Source of the DNA: Lentilactobacillus dabitei
GTDB lineage: Bacteria > Bacillota > Bacilli > Lactobacillales > Lactobacillaceae
Length of the DNA: 64,000 bases
Direction of reading: 5' to 3'
Assembly (NCBI RefSeq): GCF_019061365.1
Contig: NZ_JAHPPD010000001.1
Coordinates: 23,449-87,448 of the forward strand
The translations under genes and the position numbers were made by a program. The notes below the pieces were generated by a model. That model searched no databases, was not told where the DNA came from, and saw nothing but the letters and a program-made list of their open reading frames with translations. Positions 10,263 through 18,827 of this stretch are shown in pieces (within the stretch, counting starts at the first letter, position 1; each line of letters starts with the position of its first letter).

Positions 10263-10460
10263 AAAAAAAAGACCCCTGTCCTCAGACAAGGGTGCAAACG
10301 CACGGTACCACCTTTATTAACTCTCAAGAATAACGCTCGCGCGAATAGCAATCACTATTAACCATTAACTCAAAAAGTGTCACTTCAGAATCATTACCAC
10401 ATTCTCTCAGCAAATGAATGTTCTCTGTCAGGCAATTCCTCTTACTGTTCTTTTCATTCG
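10263..10460 (-). promoter_or_regulatory. T-box riboswitch leader of hisS-aspS
   Basis: The T-box core is present on the minus strand as AAAGGTGGTACCGTGCG (about 10299-10315). It is followed by a terminator, ACCCTTGTC-TGA-GGACAGGGGT plus eight T (10263-10293). Upstream lies Stem I: an ACATTC/GAATGT distal arm with a GCTGAGA loop, a GGAAT-TGCC/GGTAA-ATTCT middle stem, and an internal loop with AGTAA on one side and GAAGTGACA on the other. The specifier region reads GACAC at 10377-10381, giving Asp GAC followed by the usual A and, shifted two bases, His CAC. Uncharged tRNA binding would favour the antiterminator and switch on both synthetases. Confidence 0.92.
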
Positions 10461-10466
10461 GTTGAA

Positions 10467-10496
10467 TATTTAACTGTAATTAAGATTAGTTGACAA
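10467..10496 (-). promoter_or_regulatory. Promoter of the hisS-aspS T-box transcript
   Basis: On the minus strand TTGTCA (10491-10496) is followed after 17-18 bases by TTAAAT/TAAATA. This places the start a few bases upstream of T-box Stem I. Confidence 0.55.
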
Positions 10497-10600
10497 CGAC
10501 TGAAAAGTCAAGAACCGATTGATGGGAACCGTCAACAAAGCTAGCCTCCTTGGCAATTTTCAACTATAATAATGTTATTTGAGTGAATGGAAGACATTTA

Positions 10601-11446
10601 ATGAAAACGATTAAGGAAAATAAGAATTGGATAATCACCACTGCAGCAATCGTGATCACGTTCCTCATCCTATTGCTGGCACTCTACTCCAACTCAGTCA
10701 CGGTTAAAGTAAACCAGTTAAATATTCGCAGCGGCCCGGCAGTCACCTACTCAGTCAAAGCAAAGGTCAAACAAGGCCAGCGCCTGCAGGTCATCAGCCG
10801 TAAAGATGACTGGCTTAAAGTAGTTTATAATCACAAAATTATCGGCTGGGTGGCATCGTGGTTAGTCACCAATCCGGACATTAAAAATGTCACCAAGCTT
10901 TCCGAAGCGACGGTCGTCATTGATCCCGGCCACGGTGGTGACGACACAGGTGCCTTGTCCGCAACTGGGCAACCAGAGAAGCGCTATACTTTAGATGTCG
11001 CCAAATTAGTGGCCCAAAAGTTGCGGGCTCGGGGGATAAAAGTCATTATGACCCGAGATAGTGATCGAACTGTTCCGCTTTATTCGCGGCCACGAACGGC
11101 AATCAATGCGTCCGCCAACGCCTTTATTAGCTTTCACTTTGATTCCTCTGATGCCGATAACACCGCTTCGGGTTACACGTGTTATTATTACCACAATGGG
11201 CAATCTAAGGATCTCGCCAAAGCTGTTAATACCCAAATGCAAGCGCTACCGCTAAGGAGTCGAGGCGTTGATTTTGGCAATTACCTCGTGATTCGGGACA
11301 ATTCGGTACCGGCAATTCTGATTGAAGGCGGTTATATTAACACCAACAAAGATTTCAAGCTCATTGAAAGCAAGTCTTATCAAGAAGCATATGCCGATGA
11401 CGTTGTTTCTGGATTGGCAAACTACTTTAAAAATCATAATCATTAA
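10601..11446 (+). CDS. N-acetylmuramoyl-L-alanine amidase with SH3 domain (Amidase_3)
   Basis: 281 residues. A basic N-terminus and one membrane helix (about 10-30) act as signal anchor, followed by a bacterial SH3 domain (about 34-92, LNIRSGPAVTYSVKAKVKQG) and an Amidase_3 catalytic domain (about 104-280). The zinc-site motif IDPGHGGDDTGA (His111), a later SFHFDSSDA histidine and the IEGGYINTNKDF glutamate are visible. It cleaves the amide between MurNAc and L-Ala of the stem peptide, outside the membrane. I chose ATG 10601 with GGAAG seven bases upstream; a GTG at 10583 lacks a site. TATAAT at 10565 may be its -10 box. It is 12 bases from the next gene, so co-transcribed. Confidence 0.92.
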   Translation: MKTIKENKNWIITTAAIVITFLILLLALYSNSVTVKVNQLNIRSGPAVTYSVKAKVKQGQRLQVISRKDDWLKVVYNHKIIGWVASWLVTNPDIKNVTKLSEATVVIDPGHGGDDTGALSATGQPEKRYTLDVAKLVAQKLRARGIKVIMTRDSDRTVPLYSRPRTAINASANAFISFHFDSSDADNTASGYTCYYYHNGQSKDLAKAVNTQMQALPLRSRGVDFGNYLVIRDNSVPAILIEGGYINTNKDFKLIESKSYQEAYADDVVSGLANYFKNHNH

Positions 11447-11458
11447 GGAGATCATCCT

Positions 11459-12301
11459 ATGTCTTTAAGCAAAAGTTGGCTTCAACAATTACCAATCGAT
11501 GACGTCAGAACTATCAAATCAGTTTCAGGCGGTGATATCAACGATTCTTACATGTTGGAAACCCAAACCAACAAATATTTTATGAAGGTTCAACCAAAAC
11601 GGGGAAAAGAATTCTTTGCTCATGAAGTTGAAGGCTTGGAATTACTGGGAAAAGTTGCCAATACACCCCAAATTGTCGCGACCGGTGAAGTTGGCCTTGA
11701 TGGCTTCCTTATTTTAAATTGGATTGATACTGGCAGCGGTAGTCAAGTCGAACTCGGCAAAATGGTCGCCAGGGTCCACCAACAACACGCTAAGCAGTTT
11801 GGCTTAGATCATAATTTTACGGCAGGTAACTTACCCAAAAATAACACTTGGCAGTCGGACTGGACAACCTTTTATCTCAATCAGCGACTTCAACCGCTTG
11901 TCGATTTGGCCATCAAAAAAGGCCGCTGGAATGACTGGCGAAAAAAACAATTCCAGTCAATGAGCAACCAATTTAAAAAGTACTATTCAACTCATGAAGT
12001 GACCCCAAGCCTTTTACACGGAGATCTTTGGTCTGGCAACTATATGTTCACTTCAGATGGCACCCCAATGCTGATCGATCCGGATGTCTTTTATGGCGAC
12101 CGGGAACTCGATATTGCCATGACCACTATTTTTGGGGGCTTTTCTCAAGAATTTTATCAAGGCTATAATTCCGTCTATCCACTCAAAATCGGTGTCGATA
12201 AAAGACTCGGCTGGTATCAACTGAACTACCTATTAGCCCATTTGAACCTATTCGGGGAAACTTATGGGCCAATGGTCGATCAAATTCTGAGAGCTTACTA
12301 G
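11459..12301 (+). CDS. Fructosamine kinase family protein (FN3K-like)
   Basis: 280 residues of the APH/choline-kinase-like fold. The catalytic loop LLHGDLWSGNYMF (HGDLWSGN 187-194) and the metal-binding LIDPD (Asp207) match the fructosamine-3-kinase family, as do the N-terminal GGDINDSYML and the FMKVQ lysine. Family members phosphorylate sugar moieties of glycated proteins or small ketosamines; bacterial substrates are mostly unproven. AAGGAG precedes the ATG. Its stop overlaps the stop of the converging HAD gene by four bases. Confidence 0.92.
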   Translation: MSLSKSWLQQLPIDDVRTIKSVSGGDINDSYMLETQTNKYFMKVQPKRGKEFFAHEVEGLELLGKVANTPQIVATGEVGLDGFLILNWIDTGSGSQVELGKMVARVHQQHAKQFGLDHNFTAGNLPKNNTWQSDWTTFYLNQRLQPLVDLAIKKGRWNDWRKKQFQSMSNQFKKYYSTHEVTPSLLHGDLWSGNYMFTSDGTPMLIDPDVFYGDRELDIAMTTIFGGFSQEFYQGYNSVYPLKIGVDKRLGWYQLNYLLAHLNLFGETYGPMVDQILRAY

Positions 12302-12939
12302 GATTTAGACAGCCAAGGGATTAGATCGGATAACGCGGTGATCCGAATATCCGGATTCCCAGAATCACCAATAATCCCATCAGGATCAAACAAACAAGCA
12401 GCAATATTTGCATTGTGCCCCGCAGCAACATCTAGCTTACGGTCACCAATCATTATTGCTTTTTTTCTGTCGACATTATTTTTGGTAATCAGGTAATTGA
12501 TCGATTCTGGATTGGGCTTTCGAGGAAATTTTTGGTTAGAAGTCACGTAATCTGTAAAATGCTGCTCCAGATCAAAATGAGCCAATAATGCCTTGGCTTG
12601 ATTGTCACGATGAGTCAGCAAATAATTATGACCGCCAAGCTGTTCTGCAAGGGCAAGAACGGCTTTTGCCCCCGGAAACGGTTCGGCAGCAGAAACCAGT
12701 TCCGTCTGATACCGCTTATTCAATGTTCGCAATGTTTTTTCGTCAATGCCATAAAAGGCCGCACTCTTTCGAATCGCCGTTCCGACATCATGCTGACGCA
12801 TCGTGAGATAAATATCGTGCTCATCAATTTCAACTTCATCAATATCGAGGTCAATTAAGGCGTGTTTGAACGCCTGCACCATTTTTGGATAGGTGTTGAA
12901 TAAAGTACCATCAAAATCCCAAAACAATTGATTGATCAT
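12298..12939 (-). CDS. HAD-IA family hydrolase (phosphoglycolate phosphatase-like)
   Basis: 213 residues. Motif I FWDFDGTLFNT (Asp8 nucleophile, Asp10), a helical cap domain, motif II LLTHRD, a lysine region KFPRKPNPE and motif IV MIGDRKLDVAAG define a haloacid-dehalogenase phosphatase of subfamily IA. The substrate is unknown; the family covers phosphoglycolate, sugar phosphates and nucleotides. It converges on the kinase gene with a four-base overlap of stop codons and has no room for a separate terminator there. Confidence 0.9.
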   Translation of the reverse strand: MINQLFWDFDGTLFNTYPKMVQAFKHALIDLDIDEVEIDEHDIYLTMRQHDVGTAIRKSAAFYGIDEKTLRTLNKRYQTELVSAAEPFPGAKAVLALAEQLGGHNYLLTHRDNQAKALLAHFDLEQHFTDYVTSNQKFPRKPNPESINYLITKNNVDRKKAIMIGDRKLDVAAGHNANIAACLFDPDGIIGDSGNPDIRITALSDLIPWLSKS

Positions 12940-13016
12940 TTAGTTATGTTGCTCCTTCTGTAAGAGATTGCTGAGTCAAGCTGTTGAAAAAGCCGAAAAT
13001 TCTTCAAATATTAACT

Positions 13017-13063
13017 CAAAACAACCAACGATGAACGAACTTGATCCATCATTGGTTGTTTTG
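13017..13063 (-). terminator. Terminator after relA-dtd
   Basis: CAAAACAACCAA-GATG pairs with CATC-TTGGTTGTTTTG with one mismatch. T-rich sequence follows on the minus strand, 70 bases past the dtd stop. Confidence 0.75.
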
Positions 13064-13133
13064 CTACGGCGCAAGAATGATCTTAGGAAACCTAATGTTA
13101 CGTTGATTAACGATCATCCTCTTTGGTTGTCAC

Positions 13134-13580
13134 TCACTTATTCTCGGTGTCAAATAAAATCGTGACTGGGCCATCATTTTGGATGTCCACCAACATATCA
13201 GCACCAAAGACGCCGGTTTGGACATCTAGTCCTGCATCCCGTAATTTGTCATTAAATTGTTCATATATCTGATTAGCATGACTGGGTTCGCCTGCTCCAG
13301 TAAAACTGGGTCGATTCCCTTTTCTGGTATCAGCAAATAAAGTAAATTGTGAAATTGACAAAATCGAACCACCAACCGTATCGATATCTAGATTCAGTTT
13401 GTCATTGTCATCTTCGAACACTCTTAACTTATGAATCTTGTGGGCCAGATAGTCAATTTCTTCTTGGCCATCAGAATCCTGAACGCCAACCAATAAGACA
13501 AAGCCCTGACCAATTTTCCCGTGGACCTTACCATTAATCGATACTGACGCTTGTTTCACTTTTTGTAAGACAACTCTCAA
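13134..13580 (-). CDS. dtd: D-aminoacyl-tRNA deacylase
   Basis: 148 residues, the usual size. The active-site motif SISQFTLFADTRKGNRPSF and the C-terminal cross-subunit GPVTILFDT (Gly-Pro motif) are both present. The enzyme frees D-amino acids (and glycine) mischarged on tRNA, acting as a homodimer in the cytosol. It follows relA by 12 bases, the widespread Firmicute relA-dtd pair. Confidence 0.96.
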   Translation of the reverse strand: MRVVLQKVKQASVSINGKVHGKIGQGFVLLVGVQDSDGQEEIDYLAHKIHKLRVFEDDNDKLNLDIDTVGGSILSISQFTLFADTRKGNRPSFTGAGEPSHANQIYEQFNDKLRDAGLDVQTGVFGADMLVDIQNDGPVTILFDTENK

Positions 13581-13592
13581 TTGATTAACTCC

Positions 13593-15821
13593 TTACCTGA
13601 ATTTTCGTTCAACCAAATAAACGTCATGAACATTCTTAATTGCGTTAATTAACCGTTCTAATTGTTCAAGATTTCGAATGCCAACCAATAAACTGATTGT
13701 TGCCATTTTATTATTGTCCACCTGACCATTTACTGACGAAACTGTTTTGGTCACGTTATTGACTGCGGTCAAAACATTTGTGAGCAGCCCAGCTCGATTG
13801 TATCCCTGAACCGAAAGGCTGGCTTCATAAGTGGTTCTGGCCCCCGGATCATTTGCCCATGCAACCTCAATCAACCGCTCACCATTTTCTTCAGCCTTGA
13901 CGATATTCGGACAGTCGACTCGGTGAATTGAAACACCCCGACCTTTGGTAATATAACCAACAATTTCATCGCCAGGAACTGGGGTACAACAATGACTCAA
14001 CCGAACCAGTAAATTATCGACGCCCTCGATGACAATTCCATTTGAGGATTTACGAGCCTTCTTTTTGGCCGCTTCACTGGTATTCTCGGTGATCGTTTGA
14101 TGGCCTTCGAGCACTTCTTTTTCAGCTTGATCCTGACGCTCCCGCTTCTGTTGTGCTCTGACATCTTCAGTAAGTCGATTCACAACACCGGTGGGTTGAA
14201 CATCTCCAAACCCAATGGCTGCCAGCAAATCTTCTGCATGCTGATAATGCATGTTGGTAGCAGTCGTTTCTAATTTATCAGGCGTCATCACTGTATGTGG
14301 ATCAAATCCTTCTTCACGCAGCTTGCGAGTAATGATCAAGCGACCATCTTCAATGTTTTTAGCCCGATCTTCCTGTCTAAAGTACTGCTTAATTTTATTT
14401 CGGGCCCGTCTCGTATGAACCAATGGCAGCCAGTCACGACTCGGACCAGCAGAACCTGTTGAGGTAATGATATCGACAATATCACCCGTTTTGACTTGAT
14501 GATCCAGTGGCACAATTTTGCCATTGACCCTCGCACCAGTTGTGTGATTACCAACTTCTGTGTGAATCATATAGGCCATATCAAGTGGACCGGCACCCTT
14601 TGGTAATTCGTAAACGTCTCCCTTTGGGGTGAATACATAAACGTGATCGCCAAAAAGTTCACCTTTAACACTGTCCATAAAATCAGCGGCGTCATCGGTA
14701 TCCTCTTGCAGCTCAATGATCTGTTTGAACCAGTTCAGCTTATTGTTGTCTTGGGAAGCTTTAACCTCACTACGAATGCCTTCCTTGTATGCCCAGTGAG
14801 CTGCAATACCAAATTCAGCGACCCGGTGCATTTCCTCAGTCCGAATTTGAACCTCAAGGGGCTTGCCTTCGGGGCCAATGACTGTCGTATGCAGGGATTG
14901 ATACATGTTGGCCTTAGGCATTGCAATATAATCCTTAAATCGACCAGGCATCGGCTTCCATTTGGAATGAATTGCCCCTAAAACGGCATAACAATCCTTG
15001 ATTGAATCAACAATCACCCGAATTGCCAGCAGGTCATATATCTGACTAAATTGTTTATGCTTTTCAACCATTTTTCGATAAACGGAATAAATGTGCTTTG
15101 GGCGGCCATAAATTTCACTCTTAATGTCCAAATCAGCAATCGCGCTTTTAACCTCCGCGATTGCTTTTTCGATATAATCCACTCGTTGATCCCGACGTGA
15201 ATTCATCAAATGAACAATTCGATAGTATTGCTGGGGGTTCAAATAACGTAATGAAATATCTTCAAGTTCCCACTTAATCGTTCCAATACCTAAACGATCA
15301 GCGATTGGGGCATAAATCTCCAGCGTTTCTTTTGCAATCCGCCGTTGTTTATCAGGCCGTAAGGATTTTAGTGTCCGCATATTGTGTAGTCGATCAGCCA
15401 ACTTAACGATCATCACACGGATATCTTTACACATTGCCAAGAGTAGTTTTCGGTGATTTTCCGCCAACCGTTCTTGACTGGACTTGTACTTAATCTTGGA
15501 AAGCTTCGTGACCCCATCAACGATCAAGGCAACATCGTCCCCAAACAGCTCTCTAATGTCACCAAGAACTGCGCCGGTATCTTCGACCACATCGTGCAAA
15601 AAACCGGCTGAAACAGTCTCAGGATCCATATGAAGGTCAGCTAAAATCCCGGCCACTTGAATGGGATGAGTAATATAAGGCTCTCCCGATTGCCGTCTCT
15701 GATCCTGATGAGCGATTTTGGCAAATTCATAGGCTTTCTTGACTTGCTTAACGTGCTCATCATTCATATATTCAGACACTTTTTTAATGACATCGTCCGC
15801 TGTCCAAATTTTAGTCGCCAT
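13593..15821 (-). CDS. relA: Bifunctional (p)ppGpp synthetase/hydrolase (Rel)
   Basis: 742 residues with the full Rel order: HD hydrolase domain (FLHDVVEDTG and DRLHNMRTL intact, so hydrolase is probably active), RelA/SpoT synthetase (about 240-350), TGS (VYVFTPKGDVYELPKGAGPLDMAY), a helical/zinc-finger region with LSHCCTPVPGD, and a C-terminal ACT domain. It makes and degrades the alarmone in response to uncharged tRNA at the ribosome. I start at ATG 15821, preceded by AGAGAAGAG; an in-frame GTG eleven codons upstream has no ribosome binding site. Operon with dtd. Confidence 0.97.
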   Translation of the reverse strand: MATKIWTADDVIKKVSEYMNDEHVKQVKKAYEFAKIAHQDQRRQSGEPYITHPIQVAGILADLHMDPETVSAGFLHDVVEDTGAVLGDIRELFGDDVALIVDGVTKLSKIKYKSSQERLAENHRKLLLAMCKDIRVMIVKLADRLHNMRTLKSLRPDKQRRIAKETLEIYAPIADRLGIGTIKWELEDISLRYLNPQQYYRIVHLMNSRRDQRVDYIEKAIAEVKSAIADLDIKSEIYGRPKHIYSVYRKMVEKHKQFSQIYDLLAIRVIVDSIKDCYAVLGAIHSKWKPMPGRFKDYIAMPKANMYQSLHTTVIGPEGKPLEVQIRTEEMHRVAEFGIAAHWAYKEGIRSEVKASQDNNKLNWFKQIIELQEDTDDAADFMDSVKGELFGDHVYVFTPKGDVYELPKGAGPLDMAYMIHTEVGNHTTGARVNGKIVPLDHQVKTGDIVDIITSTGSAGPSRDWLPLVHTRRARNKIKQYFRQEDRAKNIEDGRLIITRKLREEGFDPHTVMTPDKLETTATNMHYQHAEDLLAAIGFGDVQPTGVVNRLTEDVRAQQKRERQDQAEKEVLEGHQTITENTSEAAKKKARKSSNGIVIEGVDNLLVRLSHCCTPVPGDEIVGYITKGRGVSIHRVDCPNIVKAEENGERLIEVAWANDPGARTTYEASLSVQGYNRAGLLTNVLTAVNNVTKTVSSVNGQVDNNKMATISLLVGIRNLEQLERLINAIKNVHDVYLVERKFR

Positions 15822-15904
15822 TCTTATCAACTCTTCTCTAATTCTACCCCTCACCGGGTTTGTGAATGCTATTATGAATATTTTAGCATGATTTACACGT
15901 TTAT

Positions 15905-16651
15905 TCAGCTACCTTGTAATTCGGTCAGGACGGAAACTGCCGTTAGAAAATATAACGGCGCCGTTTCGGTTCTCATAATCCGCGGCCCCAAGCCAACGTT
16001 AGTAAACCCATTTTGGTTCAATAATTGGATTTCTTCAGGGGCAATCCCGCCTTCGGGTCCAAACACCGCCACAATTGAATGGCCAACCGGCGTGGCTTCT
16101 ACCTGCTTAAGCAGTTCAGCCTTTTCGCCAACTTTTGCAGATTCTTCGTAGGCAACCAGCTTGGTGTCAAAATTCATCGCCACAAGAGCTTTCAAACTCT
16201 TTAAATAGCTCACTGTCGGCACCACATTTCGATGTGACTGTTCTGCCGCGCTCAAGGCGACTTCATTGAGCCGCTTGATCTTTTTAACACTTTTTTGATC
16301 CCACTTAACAATCGACCATTTCATTGGTAAAAAGACTATCTGAGAAACCCCCAGTTCAGTCGCTTTTTGGACGATCAGTTCCGGTTTATTCCCCTTTGAG
16401 AGACCACTGACAATTGTCGCCTTAACGGGAAGTTCAACGTTCACAGGTAATTGCTTAGTAACTGACACGGTGACTTTTTGCCTGACTAATTGGCTTACTT
16501 CAGCTTGAAAAACAAGCTGTTCTGAAGAAACAACCTCAATTTGGTCGCCAACTTCAGCTCGAAGCACTCGGCTTAGGTGATGGCTGACGTCATCAGGAAG
16601 TTGGATTTGATCGCCAACTTTAATTGTTTGGCTTAAAAAATAATGTTGCAT
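15905..16651 (-). CDS. rsmE: 16S rRNA m3U1498 methyltransferase
   Basis: 248 residues. An N-terminal PUA-like domain is followed by a SPOUT knot methyltransferase domain with the C-terminal FGPEGGIAPEE and LGPRIMRTETAPLYFL signatures. It methylates U1498 of 16S rRNA in the assembled 30S subunit. The start codon follows the prmA stop without a gap, so the two are translationally coupled, the common prmA-rsmE pair. Confidence 0.96.
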   Translation of the reverse strand: MQHYFLSQTIKVGDQIQLPDDVSHHLSRVLRAEVGDQIEVVSSEQLVFQAEVSQLVRQKVTVSVTKQLPVNVELPVKATIVSGLSKGNKPELIVQKATELGVSQIVFLPMKWSIVKWDQKSVKKIKRLNEVALSAAEQSHRNVVPTVSYLKSLKALVAMNFDTKLVAYEESAKVGEKAELLKQVEATPVGHSIVAVFGPEGGIAPEEIQLLNQNGFTNVGLGPRIMRTETAPLYFLTAVSVLTELQGS

Positions 16652-17611
16652 TTACTCCTCATCCTTTGGCTTTTGGGCAATAATCGCGTACCAATCTTTC
16701 ATTTTCATTGATTCTAAGACTTGAAAGCCACCATCAACCATCACCTGTTTGACTAAATCATATTTGTCATTAATGATGCCAGAAGTTAGAAAGTACCCGC
16801 CCACTTTGAGGTTGGCAAATGCCTGAGGAACCAGTGGCACAATAATCTCCGCCAAAATATTGGCAACCACGATATCAACGTGTTCATGAATGCCCTTCAG
16901 CAAGTCATTAGCAGAAATTTGAATATCCTTGGCTGCTGGATTTAAATCAATATTTTTCTTTGCAGATTTAACCGCCACATCATCGACGTCAAACGCCTGC
17001 ACGTTACCGGCACCCATTAACTTAGCGGCAATGCTGAGGACTCCTGAGCCAGTGCCAACGTCCAAAACCGATTCGCCACCGTGCATGACAATTTCGAGCG
17101 CCTGCAGGGATAGTTGAGTTGTCGGATGCGTTCCGGTCCCAAAAGCCATTCCTGGATCCAATCGAATGATTTTTTCAAACTCAGTTTTCGGTTGATAGTC
17201 TTCCCAACTTGGAACCACCGTCAACATTCTTGTAATTGAAACGGGATGATAATATTTTTCCCAAGCAGTCCGCCAGTTTTCGTCTTCGACAGCGTTAGTG
17301 GTCACTTCAGCGGGACCAGGATTTAACCCGAATGATGATAATTGCTGAACCCGTTTGGTTATTTCAGGCACTTTTGTTTGAATATTTTTGTTATTTGGAA
17401 AATAAGCAGAAACAATCGCTCCAGTTGCAACATGGGTTAATGATGCCGGATCCACAATTTCTCCGTGGCTCCCATACCGGCCAGCTTTGAGCTTATCAAA
17501 ATCCTTGGCGTCTTCTATTGATACGCCTGTTGCACCATTGGCCATCAAAATATTTGAGACTGCCTCGACAGCCTCACTGCTTGTGATGATCGAAACTTCT
17601 GTCCAGTCCAT
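16652..17611 (-). CDS. prmA: Ribosomal protein L11 methyltransferase
   Basis: 319 residues. The SAM-binding domain shows [19 protein letters not shown] and [24 protein letters not shown], with NPAA.. and [10 protein letters not shown] (motif IV) downstream. The N-terminal domain recognises L11. It trimethylates ribosomal protein L11. AGGGGAACC precedes the ATG. A terminator-like hairpin lies between it and the upstream unknown gene, so the two may be only partly co-transcribed. Confidence 0.96.
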   Translation of the reverse strand: MDWTEVSIITSSEAVEAVSNILMANGATGVSIEDAKDFDKLKAGRYGSHGEIVDPASLTHVATGAIVSAYFPNNKNIQTKVPEITKRVQQLSSFGLNPGPAEVTTNAVEDENWRTAWEKYYHPVSITRMLTVVPSWEDYQPKTEFEKIIRLDPGMAFGTGTHPTTQLSLQALEIVMHGGESVLDVGTGSGVLSIAAKLMGAGNVQAFDVDDVAVKSAKKNIDLNPAAKDIQISANDLLKGIHEHVDIVVANILAEIIVPLVPQAFANLKVGGYFLTSGIINDKYDLVKQVMVDGGFQVLESMKMKDWYAIIAQKPKDEE

Positions 17612-17642
17612 GTTGGTTCCCCTTTGTTAATTTAATAAATAC

Positions 17643-17668
17643 AAAAAGAGCATCCTACTTGGATGCCC
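17643..17668 (-). terminator. Intrinsic terminator overlapping the end of the unknown gene upstream of prmA
   Basis: On the minus strand GGGCATCC-AAGTA-GGATGCTC is followed by TTTTTG. The stem includes the last codons and stop of the gene at 17655-18023. A second, longer-range pairing (AAAGAGCATC 17681-17690 with GATGCTCTTT 17645-17654) would use the same 3' arm. Confidence 0.75.
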
Positions 17669-18023
17669 CATCAGGTACTTGATGCTCTTTGTCGTCATTG
17701 TTCTCATGAGCTTTCTGAGCCTTTTCCTCACGAGCACGAACTTTGGCCTCATGCTTCAGAAGATGTCCTTCCAAATATTGCAGCAACTCAGATTCATTAT
17801 CAAAAATCCGCGGATGCTTTTGCTTGTGAAGGCGTAGGTCAATTTCATTGATTCGTTGCCTGCCGGTCCACTTATGACTGTAACGAATAATTAACCGATT
17901 GTCTAAACGATCACGACCAAATCGGAAAATATAAATGTTATCTGGCGTAAGTAAGGGGCGAATATATTCTTTTTTATAAAAATAACCATTTTTTCTGAGA
18001 TATTGTTTTGTTCTACTTAACAA
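17655..18023 (-). CDS. Conserved-looking basic protein of unknown function
   Basis: 122 residues, rich in Lys, Arg and Tyr in the first two thirds, with no membrane helix, ending in a charged helical tail (KHEAKVRAREEKAQKAHENNDDKEHQ). I do not recognise a family. The start is TTG, chosen because GGAGGTGG lies about eight bases upstream. It precedes prmA-rsmE by 43 bases, so a role near RNA or ribosomes is possible but only by position. Confidence 0.75.
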   Translation of the reverse strand: MLSRTKQYLRKNGYFYKKEYIRPLLTPDNIYIFRFGRDRLDNRLIIRYSHKWTGRQRINEIDLRLHKQKHPRIFDNESELLQYLEGHLLKHEAKVRAREEKAQKAHENNDDKEHQVPDGASK

Positions 18024-18194
18024 CGATAGCCACCTCCTTACTTGTTATTTTATTAAAGGAACTCAAATCGAATAAAAAACGAATTAATATATATAATAAT
18101 TGAATGTGATCGAAAACGCAAACATTTTGTTGACAATCCCGCTTGCTTTCCTTGATCTATCTATCATATTATTGAAGAAAGGAGTTGAAAGGGC

Positions 18195-18590
18195 ATGGAA
18201 CTATTTCGTATTCGGTTTATCAACAAAATTCGGCCAGATACCATTGAGATCAGATATTGGGCAGTCTTAGAAGCTCATTCAAGCGATACAATCTTTGAAG
18301 GGCATCAGTGTTTTAATCGAAATTACTTAGATTATACAATTTAAAAAAACGGTGAAGTGGCGTTACGAGCCATCACAAATATTTTTTCGGCAGTCCCGAA
18401 AAATCTTGTTTTGGATAAAGTCAGTTTCGAGCAATCCCATGATCGTAATCTATTACAAGTTCCAACCAAGCAGTTTTTTGATGACTATATTATCAATAAT
18501 CATCAAATAGATCGCGTCATCAAGAAAACAGACGATGAGCACCATGCGATCATTGACACAAAATTGATTACCGAACTCCGAATTGGGTGA
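18195..18590 (+). pseudogene. Unknown protein gene broken by one in-frame TAA
   Basis: A good ribosome binding site (AAAGGAG) precedes ATG 18195. The frame is open for 49 codons, meets TAA at 18342-18344, then stays open in the same frame to the stop at 18588-18590. Read through, it would encode about 131 residues, starting MELFRIRFINKIRPDTIEIR and ending KLITELRIG. No family recognised. A TTGACA at 18130 may be part of its promoter, with no convincing -10. Alternatives are two small separate peptides, the second starting at GTG 18357 without a ribosome binding site, or a sequencing error in the A-rich stop region. Confidence 0.6.
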
Positions 18591-18697
18591 TCCCTTTCCA
18601 AGTCAGCATATTCTCAGAATATTGTGCAGACGGGGCTGAAATTGAAAGCCTGTTTTCTGTTTGTATATTCTCCAAGCCCAAATAATTAATAAAAAAT

Positions 18698-18726
18698 TTG
18701 ACTCTATATGTCAGCTGACATATGAT
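18698..18726 (+). promoter_or_regulatory. Promoter with perfect 18-bp palindromic operator
   Basis: TTGACT (-35, 18698-18703) and TATGAT (-10, 18721-18726) are spaced by 17 bases. The perfect palindrome ATATGTCAGCTGACATAT (18706-18723) fills the spacer and enters the -10 box. A dimeric repressor bound there would block RNA polymerase. The start lies about 95 bases upstream of the HTH-like gene at 18828, suggesting autoregulation, though the binding protein is not shown by sequence. Confidence 0.8.
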
Positions 18727-18827
18727 ATAAGTGTAATTATTAATTTAAACAATTTAATGTGGAAATTGATTTGGGGAATTGATGACATTTGTTATCAAAA
18801 TTAGTGATCAATTCCGGGTGAAGGAAT

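Noticed and set aside
10074..10361. 95-codon plus-strand frame over the hisS start
   Set aside because: It crosses the T-box leader; explained by the RNA structure on the other strand.
12968..13165. 65-codon plus-strand frame before dtd
   Set aside because: It runs through the dtd terminator hairpin into dtd, with no ribosome binding site.
15657..16151. 164-codon plus-strand frame across relA, the gap and rsmE
   Set aside because: Antisense to two strong genes, no start signals and no protein-like domain.
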